DNA of 28,593 nucleotides from Deltaproteobacteria bacterium (GCA_019313725.1 JAFDAT010000015.1:1-28593); one strand, 5' to 3'. Positions 1 through 8,041 are shown, numbered from the stretch's first letter. A program made the numbers and translations. Notes: generated by a model not told the origin, from the sequence alone.

Positions 1-4
1 CAAC

Positions 5-33
5 TTTAGATCACTTATAATTTTAGATCACTT
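5..33. repeat. Two tandem 12-bp direct repeats
   Basis: The 12-mer TTTAGATCACTT occurs at 5-16 and again at 22-33, a period of 17 bases in AT-rich DNA. The window starts just before the first copy, so more copies could lie upstream. The function is unknown; a protein-binding site or the tail of a longer repeat series is possible. Confidence 0.5.
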
Positions 34-57
34 GACACTTTAAATTATTTATTTTGG

Positions 58-100
58 CAGAGCCTAATGGCTCTGACCTGGCCCAAAGGACCAGGTTTTT
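58..100 (+). terminator. Tandem hairpins ending in a T-run (probable intrinsic terminator)
   Basis: Two adjacent perfect hairpins are visible. CAGAGCC (58-64) pairs with GGCTCTG (69-75) over a TAAT loop. ACCTGG (76-81) pairs with CCAGGT (91-96) over a nine-base loop. The second stem runs straight into five T (96-100), the layout of an intrinsic terminator reading rightward. It would end a gene or small RNA lying left of the window. Alternatively it sits in a long rtcB leader and works as an attenuator, since rtcB begins about 100 bases downstream. Confidence 0.6.
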
Positions 101-201
101 AATGCTGGAATAAAAATCCTTACTCTTTAATACCAAGACTGTTCATGTATCTTATTTCTGAACCATATTATATCAATACGCGTTAACTATAGATTTTTAT
201 T

Positions 202-1644
202 ATGGGAAAAATGAAATTAAAAAGAATAGATGCTTATCGATGGGAACTGCCTAAAACCGGAAAGATGCGGGTGCCCGGGCAGGTGTTTGCAGACGAAAAA
301 ATGATCGCCGGCAGCCATCAGAACGAACCCCTGAAACAGGTGGCCAATGTTGCCCAGCTCCCGGGAATCGTCAAGGCCTCCATGGCCATGCCGGACATGC
401 ATTGGGGGTACGGTTTCCCCATCGGCGGCGTCGCCGCCTTTGACTGGGACAGCGGCGTCATTTCTCCGGGCGGCGTCGGGTATGACATCAACTGCGGTGT
501 GCGCCTGGCCGTAACTTCGCTTTTTGAAAAAGATGTGCGCACCCGGCTTGAAGATATTGTCAATGCACTCTACCGTAATATTCCCGCGGGTGTCGGCTCG
601 ACAGGATCGGTGAAACTGTCCATCCGCGAAGCAAAAAAAGTGCTCCAAGAGGGCAGCCAATGGGCCGTTCGGCAGGGCTTCGGTGTCCAGGATGATGTTG
701 CCCATACCGAGGACCGCGGGTGCATGCCCGACGCCGATCCCGAAGTGGTCGGTAAAAGAGCCCTTGACCGGGGCAGGCGGCAGTTGGGCACCCTGGGGTC
801 GGGGAATCATTTCGTGGAAGTGGGTGTGGTGGATAAAATATTCAGCCCCGAAACCGGCCATGCCTTCGGGCTGGCCGAAGGGCAGGTAACCCTGATGCTG
901 CACACCGGATCCCGCGGGCTCGGCTACCAGGTGTGCGATGATTTCCTGGCCAGCATGGTCAAACACGCCGACAGGCTGCGCTTCGATCTGCCCGATCGCC
1001 AGCTTGCCTGCGCCATGATCGATTCTGCGGCCGGCCGGCGGTACTACAGGGCCATGTCCTGTGCCGCGAATTTTGCCTGGGCCAACCGCCAGGTTTTGCT
1101 CCACCGCTGCCGCAAAATATTTATGGATGTCATGCGCATCGGCCCTAAAAGCCTGGGCATGAATCTTTTGTACGACGTCTGCCACAACATCGCCAAAAAG
1201 GAAAAACACCTGGTGGACGGCCGGGAACGCTTTCTCTGCGTCCACCGCAAAGGGGCGACCCGGGCATTCCCCCCGAATCATGAGGCCCTTATCGAGCCCT
1301 ATCGCAAAACAGGCCAGCCCGTACTGATTCCCGGCGATATGGGAACAGCTTCCTACATACTGGCCGGAACCGAAAAAGCCATGCTGGAGACATTCGGCTC
1401 CACCTGCCATGGCGCCGGACGGGTTCTCAGCAGAAAAGCCGCAAAAAAACAGAGCCGCGGACGTTCGATCCAACAGGAACTGAAAGAACGCGGGACCCTG
1501 GTGCGCTGGACCGGAAAAAATACCCTGGCCGAAGAAATGCCGGATGCCTACAAGGACATATCACAGGTGGTGAATGTGGTGCACGGAGCCGGTATATCCA
1601 GAAAAGTGGCTCGACTCAGGCCCATTGCGGTAGTAAAAGGATAG
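202..1644 (+). CDS. rtcB: RtcB family RNA-splicing ligase
   Basis: GTP-dependent RNA ligase that joins 2',3'-cyclic-phosphate (3'-phosphate) and 5'-OH RNA ends in the cytoplasm, acting in RNA repair or tRNA processing. At 480 residues it is full length. The two-metal, GMP-transfer active site is complete: D95 and C98 (YDINCG), N202 and H203 (GSGNHF), H234 (LMLHTGS), H328 (DVCHN) and H403 in HGAGR, the histidine that carries GMP in characterised RtcB. The conserved lysine next to the C-terminus (K479) is also present. Numbering almost matches the Pyrococcus enzyme. The chosen ATG has no strong Shine-Dalgarno; a second ATG three codons on is equally possible. No archease, rtcA or rtcR gene lies in the window, so it stands alone. 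It is convergent with uppP, with only 10 bases between the stop codons. Confidence 0.95.
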   Translation: MGKMKLKRIDAYRWELPKTGKMRVPGQVFADEKMIAGSHQNEPLKQVANVAQLPGIVKASMAMPDMHWGYGFPIGGVAAFDWDSGVISPGGVGYDINCGVRLAVTSLFEKDVRTRLEDIVNALYRNIPAGVGSTGSVKLSIREAKKVLQEGSQWAVRQGFGVQDDVAHTEDRGCMPDADPEVVGKRALDRGRRQLGTLGSGNHFVEVGVVDKIFSPETGHAFGLAEGQVTLMLHTGSRGLGYQVCDDFLASMVKHADRLRFDLPDRQLACAMIDSAAGRRYYRAMSCAANFAWANRQVLLHRCRKIFMDVMRIGPKSLGMNLLYDVCHNIAKKEKHLVDGRERFLCVHRKGATRAFPPNHEALIEPYRKTGQPVLIPGDMGTASYILAGTEKAMLETFGSTCHGAGRVLSRKAAKKQSRGRSIQQELKERGTLVRWTGKNTLAEEMPDAYKDISQVVNVVHGAGISRKVARLRPIAVVKG

Positions 1645-1654
1645 AACTTAGGAT

Positions 1655-2596
1655 TCAAGCAAAAAAAACCAGCCAGGCCACACCTGCAATGGCGATGCGG
1701 TAATAACCGAACAGCTCCAGGCCATACCGGTTCAGATAACCGACCATCCATTTAACCGACAGCACGGCGGATACAAAGGCAAAAACAAGACCCAGCGCCA
1801 TGGATGAGAAATCAAAAACCTGCATCATTTCATTGCCGTGCTTTAAAAGGTCGTAGGCGCTGGCAGCGCTCAGCGTCACGGCCCCCAGCAGAAAACTGAA
1901 TTCCACCGCGGCCGTCATGGACACCCCCATGAAAAGAGCTCCCAGGATGGTCGCCAGGCTCCGGCTCACCCCCGGCCACATGGCCAGACACTGGGCCACA
2001 CCAATGAAGAGCGCCATACGAATGGTAATCGCTTCCATGGGTTTGCCGCGGTGCAGATCAATGGACCGGTGCCGGCACAGGAAGGCAAACACCAGAATCA
2101 CGATGCCGCCGGCCACCCAGCCGATAATCACGGGATAGGTGCCGAATAAGCGACTTTTGATCTGGCCCTCCAGGGCAAGGCCAATGACCACAGCCGGCAG
2201 AAAGGCAAAAATCAGGTTTGTCATCAGTTGCCTGCCCGCGGGATCGCCCTGGAACACCCCCCGGTACAGGCTAACGAACCGCTTCAGGCAGATCACCAGG
2301 ATGGCCAGGATAGCGCCGAACTGTATGACCACGATATACGCATTGATGGCTGCATCTGAACCGGCACTGCCGCCCAGTCCCATTAACGCTTTGGCCACCA
2401 GCAGATGTCCTGTGGAACTGACGGGCAGGTATTCGGTCAGGCCCTCGACGACCCCGAGTACAATCGCCTGGACAGGGGTCAGGGCACTACCGCTGGAAGC
2501 GGGGCCGGCAACCGGGGTTGAGACCGCCGAGCCCGTCATCAGTATGGTCAATGCCAGGGCAATGACAAGACCCTTTATGTAATATCGAAAACGCAT
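1655..2596 (-). CDS. uppP: Undecaprenyl-diphosphate phosphatase UppP (BacA)
   Basis: Inner-membrane enzyme that dephosphorylates undecaprenyl diphosphate to regenerate the lipid carrier for peptidoglycan and O-antigen; it also confers bacitracin tolerance. Both family signatures are present: the glutamate-rich EGLTEYLPVSSTGH motif near residues 51-64 and the PGVSRS motif in the second half, with hydrophobic helices throughout. An upstream in-frame ATG at 2659 would give 334 residues, but its GAGG lies only one base before the ATG. I prefer the ATG at 2596 (313 residues), which has AGGA about 12 bases upstream and starts MRFRYYIKG just before a hydrophobic segment. Even so, the N-terminus has an extra hydrophobic and small-residue stretch (about residues 8-35) compared with the usual 265-275 residue protein. 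A perfect promoter lies upstream at 2739-2767. Confidence 0.93.
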   Translation of the reverse strand: MRFRYYIKGLVIALALTILMTGSAVSTPVAGPASSGSALTPVQAIVLGVVEGLTEYLPVSSTGHLLVAKALMGLGGSAGSDAAINAYIVVIQFGAILAILVICLKRFVSLYRGVFQGDPAGRQLMTNLIFAFLPAVVIGLALEGQIKSRLFGTYPVIIGWVAGGIVILVFAFLCRHRSIDLHRGKPMEAITIRMALFIGVAQCLAMWPGVSRSLATILGALFMGVSMTAAVEFSFLLGAVTLSAASAYDLLKHGNEMMQVFDFSSMALGLVFAFVSAVLSVKWMVGYLNRYGLELFGYYRIAIAGVAWLVFFA

Positions 2597-2738
2597 TAAA
2601 TTTTCATGTCCTGACGCGCACAACGAAGCATGCAACATGAGTCTTTTTTGAAATGCCATACCTCAAAAAAGAAATTACAAAACAATTTCAGTTGTGCACC
2701 CCAATTATTGTGGATTAGATGTTCTCCAGAAAATGGTA

Positions 2739-2767
2739 ATTATAAAGGCCGGTAAATCCGCTGTCAA
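2739..2767 (-). promoter_or_regulatory. Perfect-consensus sigma70 promoter for uppP
   Basis: On the minus strand TTGACA (2767-2762) is followed by exactly 17 bases and then TATAAT (2744-2739). Both hexamers match consensus 6/6 at the optimal spacing. Transcription would start near 2732 and run into uppP, giving a leader of about 135 bases to the ATG at 2596. This is one of the clearest promoters in the window and implies strong constitutive expression unless it is repressed. Confidence 0.8.
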
Positions 2768-2864
2768 GCGCACAACTGAACATAAAACTTCTTGTAACTG
2801 TTTGCCAAGATAAAGGTCTGATGCAACAAGCTTGTACCGCAAGCGGGTTTTGTATATAGTTCAC

Positions 2865-2887
2865 CAATTGCCGAATTTTGGCAATTG
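2865..2887. promoter_or_regulatory. Perfect 8-bp inverted repeat, candidate operator
   Basis: CAATTGCC (2865-2872) and GGCAATTG (2880-2887) form a perfect dyad with a 7-base AT-rich centre. The right arm overlaps the first bases of the TTGACA box at 2885, so a dimeric regulator bound here would block the predicted PMM promoter. In RNA from further upstream the same bases would fold as a hairpin. It has no T-run, so a terminator is unlikely. Confidence 0.5.
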
Positions 2888-2914
2888 ACATGGCAGCGAG
2901 CTTAAGGCTACATT
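2885..2914 (+). promoter_or_regulatory. Candidate sigma70 promoter for the PMM/PGM gene
   Basis: TTGACA (2885-2890, 6/6) is followed after 18 bases by TACATT (2909-2914, 4/6 to TATAAT). The start would be near 2921, with a leader of about 58 bases before the GTG start. The -10 match is modest; the association with an overlapping perfect dyad raises the likelihood. Confidence 0.45.
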
Positions 2915-2934
2915 TACGAAAACAAGGTGTTTAT

Positions 2935-2950
2935 ATATACATTAGAAACA
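2935..2950 (+). repeat. 16-bp direct repeat flanking the PMM gene, left copy
   Basis: ATATACATTAGAAACA lies 28 bases before the GTG start and is repeated exactly at 4315-4330 over the stop codon of the same gene. A chance 16-base match somewhere in a window of this size is unlikely but not excluded. Confidence 0.5.
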
Positions 2951-2978
2951 ATTATCAGCACTTAATAAGGAGAATGAC

Positions 2979-4325
2979 GTGATAAATCCGCAAATGTTCA
3001 GAGAATACGATATCAGGGGAATTGCCGAAAAAGATATGAATGCGGATGATGTGGTGCTCATCGGAAAAGCCATCGGCACCTATCTCCTGCGCCACGGCAA
3101 CAGCAACCTCACCGTGGGGCAGGATTGCCGCACGACCTCCCCGCGTTATGCCCAAAAACTGATCCAGGGGTTGATGGAAACGGGATGCGATGTCGTGGAC
3201 ATCGGAGTCTGCCCCACACCGGTGGCCTATTTTTCCATCCGCCATCTCAGAAAACAGGGCAACGTCATGGTAACCGCCAGCCACAACCCCCCCGAGTACA
3301 ACGGTTTTAAGATATGCAGCGGTTTCGATTCCGTATATGGCGAGCAGATCCAGCAGATCCTGAAATATATTCAGAAAAATGATTTCGAGTCGGGGAATGG
3401 AAATGTCGAGACCTATGATGTCGTGCCCTACTACAAGGCCCACCTGTTGGAAAATATCACCGTGCGAAAAAATTTGAGGGTGGGCATCGATGCCGGTAAC
3501 GGCACCGCAGGCATCACCGCTGTACCGATCACCAAAAATCTCGGGTGCGATGTGTTTGATATTTACTGTGATATGGACGGAACATTCCCCAATCACGAGG
3601 CCGATCCCACGGTGTTGGAAAATATGACCGATCTGATTGCGCTCGTGCGTGAAAAAAAACTGGATGTGGGCTTCGGATACGACGGGGACGGTGACAGAAT
3701 AGGCGTGGTGGACGAAGAGGGTAACCTGGTATTCGGCGACAAACTGATGATCCTCTTTGCCAGGGAAATTCTTACACGCAAACCCGGGGCCACTTTCATC
3801 TCTGAGGTCAAATGCTCCCAAACCATGTACGATGACATCGAAAAGCACGGGGGGCGGGCCATCATGTGGAAAACGGGCCACTCCCTGATCAAGCAGAAGA
3901 TGAAGGAGGAAAATGCCGTCCTGGCGGGCGAAATGAGCGGGCACATCTTCTTTTCCGACCGCTACCTGGGATATGACGATGCCGTCTACGCATCGTGCCG
4001 GCTGCTGGAAATCCTCTCAACCACCGGTAAAAAACTGACTGAACTCCTGGCCGACATCCCGGAAACCTTTTCAACCCCGGAAATACGGGTGGAATGCCCG
4101 GATCACATCAAATTTGACGTGGTCAGGCAGGTGACCGAATATTTCCGGGAACGCTACGACGTGATCGACATTGACGGCGTCAGGGTCCTGTTTTCTGACG
4201 GTTGGGGACTGGTCAGGGCTTCGAACACCCAACCGGCCCTGGTTCTGCGGTTCGAAGCCATGTCTGAAGACCGCCTGTCCGAGATCCGGGAGTTGGTGGA
4301 AGGCGTTTTGCGGGATATACATTAG
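2979..4325 (+). CDS. Phosphomannomutase/phosphoglucomutase (alpha-D-phosphohexomutase)
   Basis: Cytoplasmic phosphohexomutase of the AlgC/ManB type, interconverting mannose or glucose 6-phosphate and 1-phosphate to feed nucleotide sugars for surface polysaccharide. At 448 residues it has normal length with all four signatures. The phosphoserine loop TASHNPP has its nucleophile at S101. The Mg2+ loop DGDGDR is at 235-240, the sugar-binding loop GEMSGH at 317-322, and the C-terminal phosphate-binding RASNTQP near 415. The start is GTG, supported by AAGGAG (2967-2972) six bases upstream. A candidate promoter and operator precede it, and an exact 16-bp repeat brackets the gene. Mannose or glucose preference cannot be decided from sequence. 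The same-strand MFS gene follows after about 70 bases. Confidence 0.93.
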   Translation: MINPQMFREYDIRGIAEKDMNADDVVLIGKAIGTYLLRHGNSNLTVGQDCRTTSPRYAQKLIQGLMETGCDVVDIGVCPTPVAYFSIRHLRKQGNVMVTASHNPPEYNGFKICSGFDSVYGEQIQQILKYIQKNDFESGNGNVETYDVVPYYKAHLLENITVRKNLRVGIDAGNGTAGITAVPITKNLGCDVFDIYCDMDGTFPNHEADPTVLENMTDLIALVREKKLDVGFGYDGDGDRIGVVDEEGNLVFGDKLMILFAREILTRKPGATFISEVKCSQTMYDDIEKHGGRAIMWKTGHSLIKQKMKEENAVLAGEMSGHIFFSDRYLGYDDAVYASCRLLEILSTTGKKLTELLADIPETFSTPEIRVECPDHIKFDVVRQVTEYFRERYDVIDIDGVRVLFSDGWGLVRASNTQPALVLRFEAMSEDRLSEIRELVEGVLRDIH

Positions 4326-4330
4326 AAACA
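4315..4330 (+). repeat. 16-bp direct repeat flanking the PMM gene, right copy
   Basis: Exact copy of the 16-mer at 2935-2950. It contains the last sense codons and the TAG stop of the phosphohexomutase gene. The two copies are 1380 bases apart in the same orientation. Confidence 0.5.
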
Positions 4331-4395
4331 GTCAACAGGTACAGATCCATATCTCCTTAAAGGTTTTTTGGCATCCAGTTTGGTCAGATGAACGT

Positions 4396-5586
4396 ATGGT
4401 TGTTGCTAATGAAATGGACAAAAAAATATTCGGGACGCTGTTTTTTTCCATTTTTGCAGCCGTCACGGGTGTGGGCATTGTGGTACCGCTTTTGCCTGTA
4501 TACGCCCACAGTCTCGGCGCCAGCGGGTTATACATCGGGCTGATTTTCGGTTCGTTTTCACTATCGAGAACCATTTTTCTGCCATATTTCGGCCGGTTGT
4601 CCGATAAAAACGGACGCAAACATCTGATCGTCACCGGGCTGGCGGGCTACACGCTCATCTCCTTCGCCTTTATTTTTTCCGGCAACATCGAGACCCTCGT
4701 TGCCATCAGATTTATCCAGGGCATTGCGTCTTCCATGATGATGCCCGTCATCCAGGCCTATGTCGGCGACATCACCCCCAAGGGCCGTGAAGGGTTCACC
4801 ATGGGCCTGTTCAACATGTCTCTTTTCCTGGGGTTGAGCCTGGGGCCGCTCATGGGGGGAGGCATCAAAGACAGCCTCGGCCTGGAGGCCTCTTTTATCT
4901 GCATGGGTGTCCTCTCTCTGATTGGATTCTTCCTGAGTTTTTTTTTGCTGCCACCCGTCAGTCAGGAGGGCGTGCTGGATCGCAATCGGCCGCCCATTAA
5001 ATGGAGCCGCATTATCACGGACCGGGCAGTGATCGGACTGTTCATTTTCAGGGTCAGCTACACGGCCTGCATCGGCATTATCTGGGGGTTTCTCCCGGTA
5101 CTGGCCGATATCGAACTTAGACTCTCCAGTTCCACCATCGGATTGCTGGTCATGATGGGGGTCTTTATCAGCGGAATCATCCACATGCCCATGGGATACC
5201 TTGCGGACCGCATAAACCGGAAAATGATGATCGTCGCCGGCGGCCTGCTGGTAACGGCAGCCATGACCGGTTTTGCACGGGCGGATACAATCCGCGACAT
5301 GATCGGCGCCAGTATTCTATTCGGCCTTGGGGGCGGTATTTCCATGCCCGCCCACATGGCCATTGCCGTCTTCAAGGGCGGAGAAAGCGAGTCCATGGGG
5401 TCTCTGATGGGGCTCATGACCATGGCCCACAGCCTGGGGATGCTGGCAGGATCCACCCTGGCCGGGCTGATGATGGATCTATTTCAACTCAGGGACGCAT
5501 TCTGGTTCGGATCCATGATCGGTTTTGTCGGAACGGTGCTGTTCTTCACCTTGTCTCGTAAAACCACTTCCGGGCAAACCGGTTGA
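4396..5586 (+). CDS. MFS transporter, DHA1 (multidrug/tetracycline-like) type
   Basis: Proton-coupled inner-membrane exporter of the major facilitator superfamily with about 12 hydrophobic helices in 396 residues. The loop 2-3 signature GRLSDKNGRK is present and echoed in the second half as GYLADRINRK, as expected of the duplicated 6+6 fold. The substrate is not readable from sequence. The reading frame is open back to 4171, inside the PMM gene, but the upstream part reads as an out-of-frame translation of PMM. The first plausible start is the ATG at 4396 (MVVANEMDKK), with an ATG at 4414 as alternative; neither has a clear ribosome binding site. It may be co-transcribed with PMM and the following barrel gene. 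Confidence 0.85.
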   Translation: MVVANEMDKKIFGTLFFSIFAAVTGVGIVVPLLPVYAHSLGASGLYIGLIFGSFSLSRTIFLPYFGRLSDKNGRKHLIVTGLAGYTLISFAFIFSGNIETLVAIRFIQGIASSMMMPVIQAYVGDITPKGREGFTMGLFNMSLFLGLSLGPLMGGGIKDSLGLEASFICMGVLSLIGFFLSFFLLPPVSQEGVLDRNRPPIKWSRIITDRAVIGLFIFRVSYTACIGIIWGFLPVLADIELRLSSSTIGLLVMMGVFISGIIHMPMGYLADRINRKMMIVAGGLLVTAAMTGFARADTIRDMIGASILFGLGGGISMPAHMAIAVFKGGESESMGSLMGLMTMAHSLGMLAGSTLAGLMMDLFQLRDAFWFGSMIGFVGTVLFFTLSRKTTSGQTG

Positions 5587-5695
5587 AGCATATTAAAATC
5601 AAGAACCTTCATAATGATGAATCGTTTTAAAACACTCAAATTCAACCGCGTGGCATCGCTCTGGCCTATGATCTCTAATCCGAACAGTTGTCGGT

Positions 5696-7045
5696 ATGAT
5701 TTTTAGATTGAACATAGAATTTGGAAGCCCTTGGCTTAAAAAAGCTGCATGGCTATGGATAATACTGATCAGCCTGTTGGTGGTCATGCCAGCGTACGCA
5801 AAACCCGAAGCCTCGGTAAAATCATCAGCCGTTCGTGAGGAAAACCCCAAAGGCGTCAAGGAGGTCCTGGTGCTTCCGTATATATTTGCAACCGACAGCT
5901 TGGGGGCGACAGTGGGTGTCGGCGGCGGCATGAAGGGCTACGGTCAGGATCAACTGCTGGTGGGTGCCACGGTGTTTGCGAGCAGCGATGATGCCGTGGC
6001 CGGCGCCCTGGGCGTCTGGGATTTTCTGGTGCCGGGTTTTGATCGCCTTTTCTTCACATTTGTAGGATCGGCAGGCCACTATCCCCGATCCCGGGCCTAT
6101 TCCTCGGTTGCTTACGAACCGGGCATCCCTCCGGCCGGCAGCAATGACTCCGACAAGAATGACTATGTCGAGGCGTCGGGCTGGGACAACTGGACCGATT
6201 TCAAGCTGGAGTACACCCTGCCGCTGGGAGCGGCAAAAAACAAAGGACTGGTCGATTACCACTTGAAGCACGGCATGCTGGTATCACCGCCCAGCGGCGG
6301 TAAAACATGGAACCCCCTGACGAGCGGCGTCAGTATCCTGATGCTTAGGCAGTTCAACCGTTACCTGACCTTCGAGGAAGATGTCGGGGAGATCGAAGGG
6401 GCCGTACACCCCTTACAACTGGGGGTGTTGTATGACAACACCGATTTCCCCGCCAACCCCTCATTCGGCAGTTCCCAGTACCTGGCCGTTACCCATGATT
6501 TTGCCTGGCTGGAGTCGGATCAGACCTGGACATTTCTCGAAGCCGAAGCCAGCAAGTATTTTTCCCTGGGCCCGTCCAAGCTGGCCCGGCAGCGGGTTGC
6601 CGCCTTCAATTTCTGGACCGGCAGCGCCCCCACCTGGGAGGCAGAAACGCTGGACAACGGCTATTTCAAGATCAACCATCGCCCCCCCTATTTCGAAGGC
6701 GCCCGCCTGGGGGGATTTTATCGGATGCGTGCCTACCCCTCCAACCGTTTCAATGACCGTTCGGTAATCTACACCTCAGCTGAATACCGCTACACCCCTG
6801 AATGGAATCCTCTGGGAAGCGTTGCCTGGCTCCGGTTCCTGGCCATGGACTGGTGGCAATTCGTGGCCTTTATTGAGGGCGGGCGGGTCGCCAACACCTA
6901 CAGTGTTGCCGAACTGACCCAGGACTGGAAGCTGGATGTGGGCGGATCGATACGCGCCATGGTATCCGGCGGCATCATTCGTGTTTGTGCCGCATTTTCA
7001 GCGGAGGGTTCCAGTGTGTGGGTGATGGTGGGGCACCCATTTTAG
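5696..7045 (+). CDS. Omp85-like outer-membrane beta-barrel (surface antigen family, no POTRA)
   Basis: Predicted outer-membrane barrel of 449 residues. An N-terminal signal sequence (charged LKKAAW, hydrophobic core, cleavage near PAYA/KPE, about residue 36) leads into a short linker. Then come amphipathic strands with the Omp85 features: an early GATVGVGGG glycine-rich strand, an LGGF-x-RMRAYP segment at 338-348 that corresponds to the RGY/F loop-6 motif, an SAEYR strand, and a C-terminal phenylalanine. POTRA domains are absent, so it resembles the bacterial surface antigen (D15) barrels without POTRA rather than BamA or TamA. The function is unknown; lipid or protein export across the outer membrane are family-level possibilities. 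The ATG lacks a good ribosome binding site. It is convergent with epmA. Confidence 0.78.
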   Translation: MIFRLNIEFGSPWLKKAAWLWIILISLLVVMPAYAKPEASVKSSAVREENPKGVKEVLVLPYIFATDSLGATVGVGGGMKGYGQDQLLVGATVFASSDDAVAGALGVWDFLVPGFDRLFFTFVGSAGHYPRSRAYSSVAYEPGIPPAGSNDSDKNDYVEASGWDNWTDFKLEYTLPLGAAKNKGLVDYHLKHGMLVSPPSGGKTWNPLTSGVSILMLRQFNRYLTFEEDVGEIEGAVHPLQLGVLYDNTDFPANPSFGSSQYLAVTHDFAWLESDQTWTFLEAEASKYFSLGPSKLARQRVAAFNFWTGSAPTWEAETLDNGYFKINHRPPYFEGARLGGFYRMRAYPSNRFNDRSVIYTSAEYRYTPEWNPLGSVAWLRFLAMDWWQFVAFIEGGRVANTYSVAELTQDWKLDVGGSIRAMVSGGIIRVCAAFSAEGSSVWVMVGHPF

Positions 7046-7126
7046 AGCCTACCTATCTTCTGAGAAAAATAAAAAATGTTTATCCTTCCTGGTGCACCCG
7101 GGTTGAGACCAGTTCAAAATTACTGG

Positions 7127-8041
7127 TTACAATTCCTCCGGCATAAACGCCACCACATCGTCTATGCAGGCGGTATCGGCGAACAGCATTACCAGTCGGT
7201 CGATCCCAAGGGCATTTCCCGCGGCATCCGGCATATCTTTAAGGGCGCTTAAAAATTTTTCGGGCAAGGGGTAATCGTCTCTACCTGCGGATGCACGAAT
7301 CTTTTTCTCGGCTTCGAAGCGGATCCGCTGCTCGTGGGGATCCGTCAGTTCCGAAAAGGCATTGCAGATCTCGATCCCCCGGATGTAAAGCTCGAATCTT
7401 TCCGCCAGGTGCCGGCTGCCGGCTTTGAGCTTGGCAAGCGCCCCGCAGGCTTCGGGATAGTCATACAGGAAAAGCGGCCTTGCCATTCCCAGGTGGGGTT
7501 CCACTTCAAACGCCAGAACCTCGTCGAACCGGCTTTTTTCCAGACATTCCGCCACGGATAACGCGGCAAATTTTTCAAAAGCCTGCGCTACGGAAAGACG
7601 CTCCCAGGGAGGCGCAAGATTGACCCGACCGCCCTGGTAATCCAACACCGGGTCCCGGCCAAGATCACGGACAACCGATACGAGCATCTGTTCGCACTGA
7701 TCCATCATGCCCCAATAGGTGTCTTCAGCCGTATACCATTCCAGCATGGTCATTTCGGGCAGGTGCCGGCGGCCCCTTTCACCTTTCCGAAAGCATCTGC
7801 AGAATTGATAAATGCGGGGGTAGCCGGCGGCCAGCAGCCGCTTCATGCACAGCTCGGGCGAAGTATGGAGGAACCATGCTCCGCTTGGTTCGGCGTCGAT
7901 ATGCGCCTCCGGGGCCGGGGCCGGTATCCGGTATGGCGTCTCCACCTCCAGGTAACCGCTGTGCCGGAAAAAGCGGCGGATCGCAGCAATGACGTCGGCT
8001 CTCAGCCGGAGGTTTTTTGTAATAGCGGTTTGCCGGTACAT
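7127..8041 (-). CDS. epmA: EF-P lysyl-lysine ligase EpmA (PoxA/GenX)
   Basis: Class II lysyl-tRNA-synthetase paralogue that attaches (R)-beta-lysine to a conserved lysine of elongation factor P, easing ribosome stalling at polyprolines. At 304 residues it is a catalytic domain without the tRNA anticodon-binding domain, as expected for EpmA (E. coli about 325). Class II motif 2 is seen as FRKGERGRRHLPEMTMLEW and motif 3 as GIDRLVMLF near the C-terminus. The N-terminal VETPYRIPAPAPEAHI segment matches the family. Its partners EpmB (lysine 2,3-aminomutase) and EF-P are not in the window. A weak GAGG precedes the ATG. The upstream side on the minus strand is filled by a repeat element, so its promoter must lie within or beyond that element. 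Confidence 0.92.
   Translation of the reverse strand: MYRQTAITKNLRLRADVIAAIRRFFRHSGYLEVETPYRIPAPAPEAHIDAEPSGAWFLHTSPELCMKRLLAAGYPRIYQFCRCFRKGERGRRHLPEMTMLEWYTAEDTYWGMMDQCEQMLVSVVRDLGRDPVLDYQGGRVNLAPPWERLSVAQAFEKFAALSVAECLEKSRFDEVLAFEVEPHLGMARPLFLYDYPEACGALAKLKAGSRHLAERFELYIRGIEICNAFSELTDPHEQRIRFEAEKKIRASAGRDDYPLPEKFLSALKDMPDAAGNALGIDRLVMLFADTACIDDVVAFMPEEL

Larger units (their letters stand above)
2597..2978. other. Divergent intergenic region between uppP and the PMM/PGM gene
   Basis: This 382-base gene-free stretch holds the control elements of two divergent genes. There is a perfect sigma70 promoter for uppP on the minus strand (2739-2767), an inverted repeat (2865-2887) overlapping a TTGACA box for the PMM gene, and a short GCTTG/CAAGC hairpin near 2830-2844. 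The 16-mer at 2935-2950 recurs at the end of the PMM gene. I see no supported small gene here. Confidence 0.7.

Noticed and set aside
217..1473. Long minus-strand frame (418 codons) opposite rtcB
   Set aside because: The plus strand encodes a complete RtcB with all active-site residues; the antisense frame has no recognisable motif and arises from codon bias in GC-rich DNA.
2955..3944. Minus-strand frame of 329 codons opposite the phosphohexomutase
   Set aside because: No family features; it is a mirror of a well-supported gene.
4171..4395. N-terminal extension of the MFS gene into the phosphohexomutase gene
   Set aside because: The extension reads PMM DNA in another frame and contains no transmembrane or targeting feature; helix 1 begins just after the ATG at 4396.
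7108..7127. ACCAGT/ACTGGT hairpin between the barrel gene and epmA as a bidirectional terminator
   Set aside because: Only six pairs and no T-run on either side; support is too weak.
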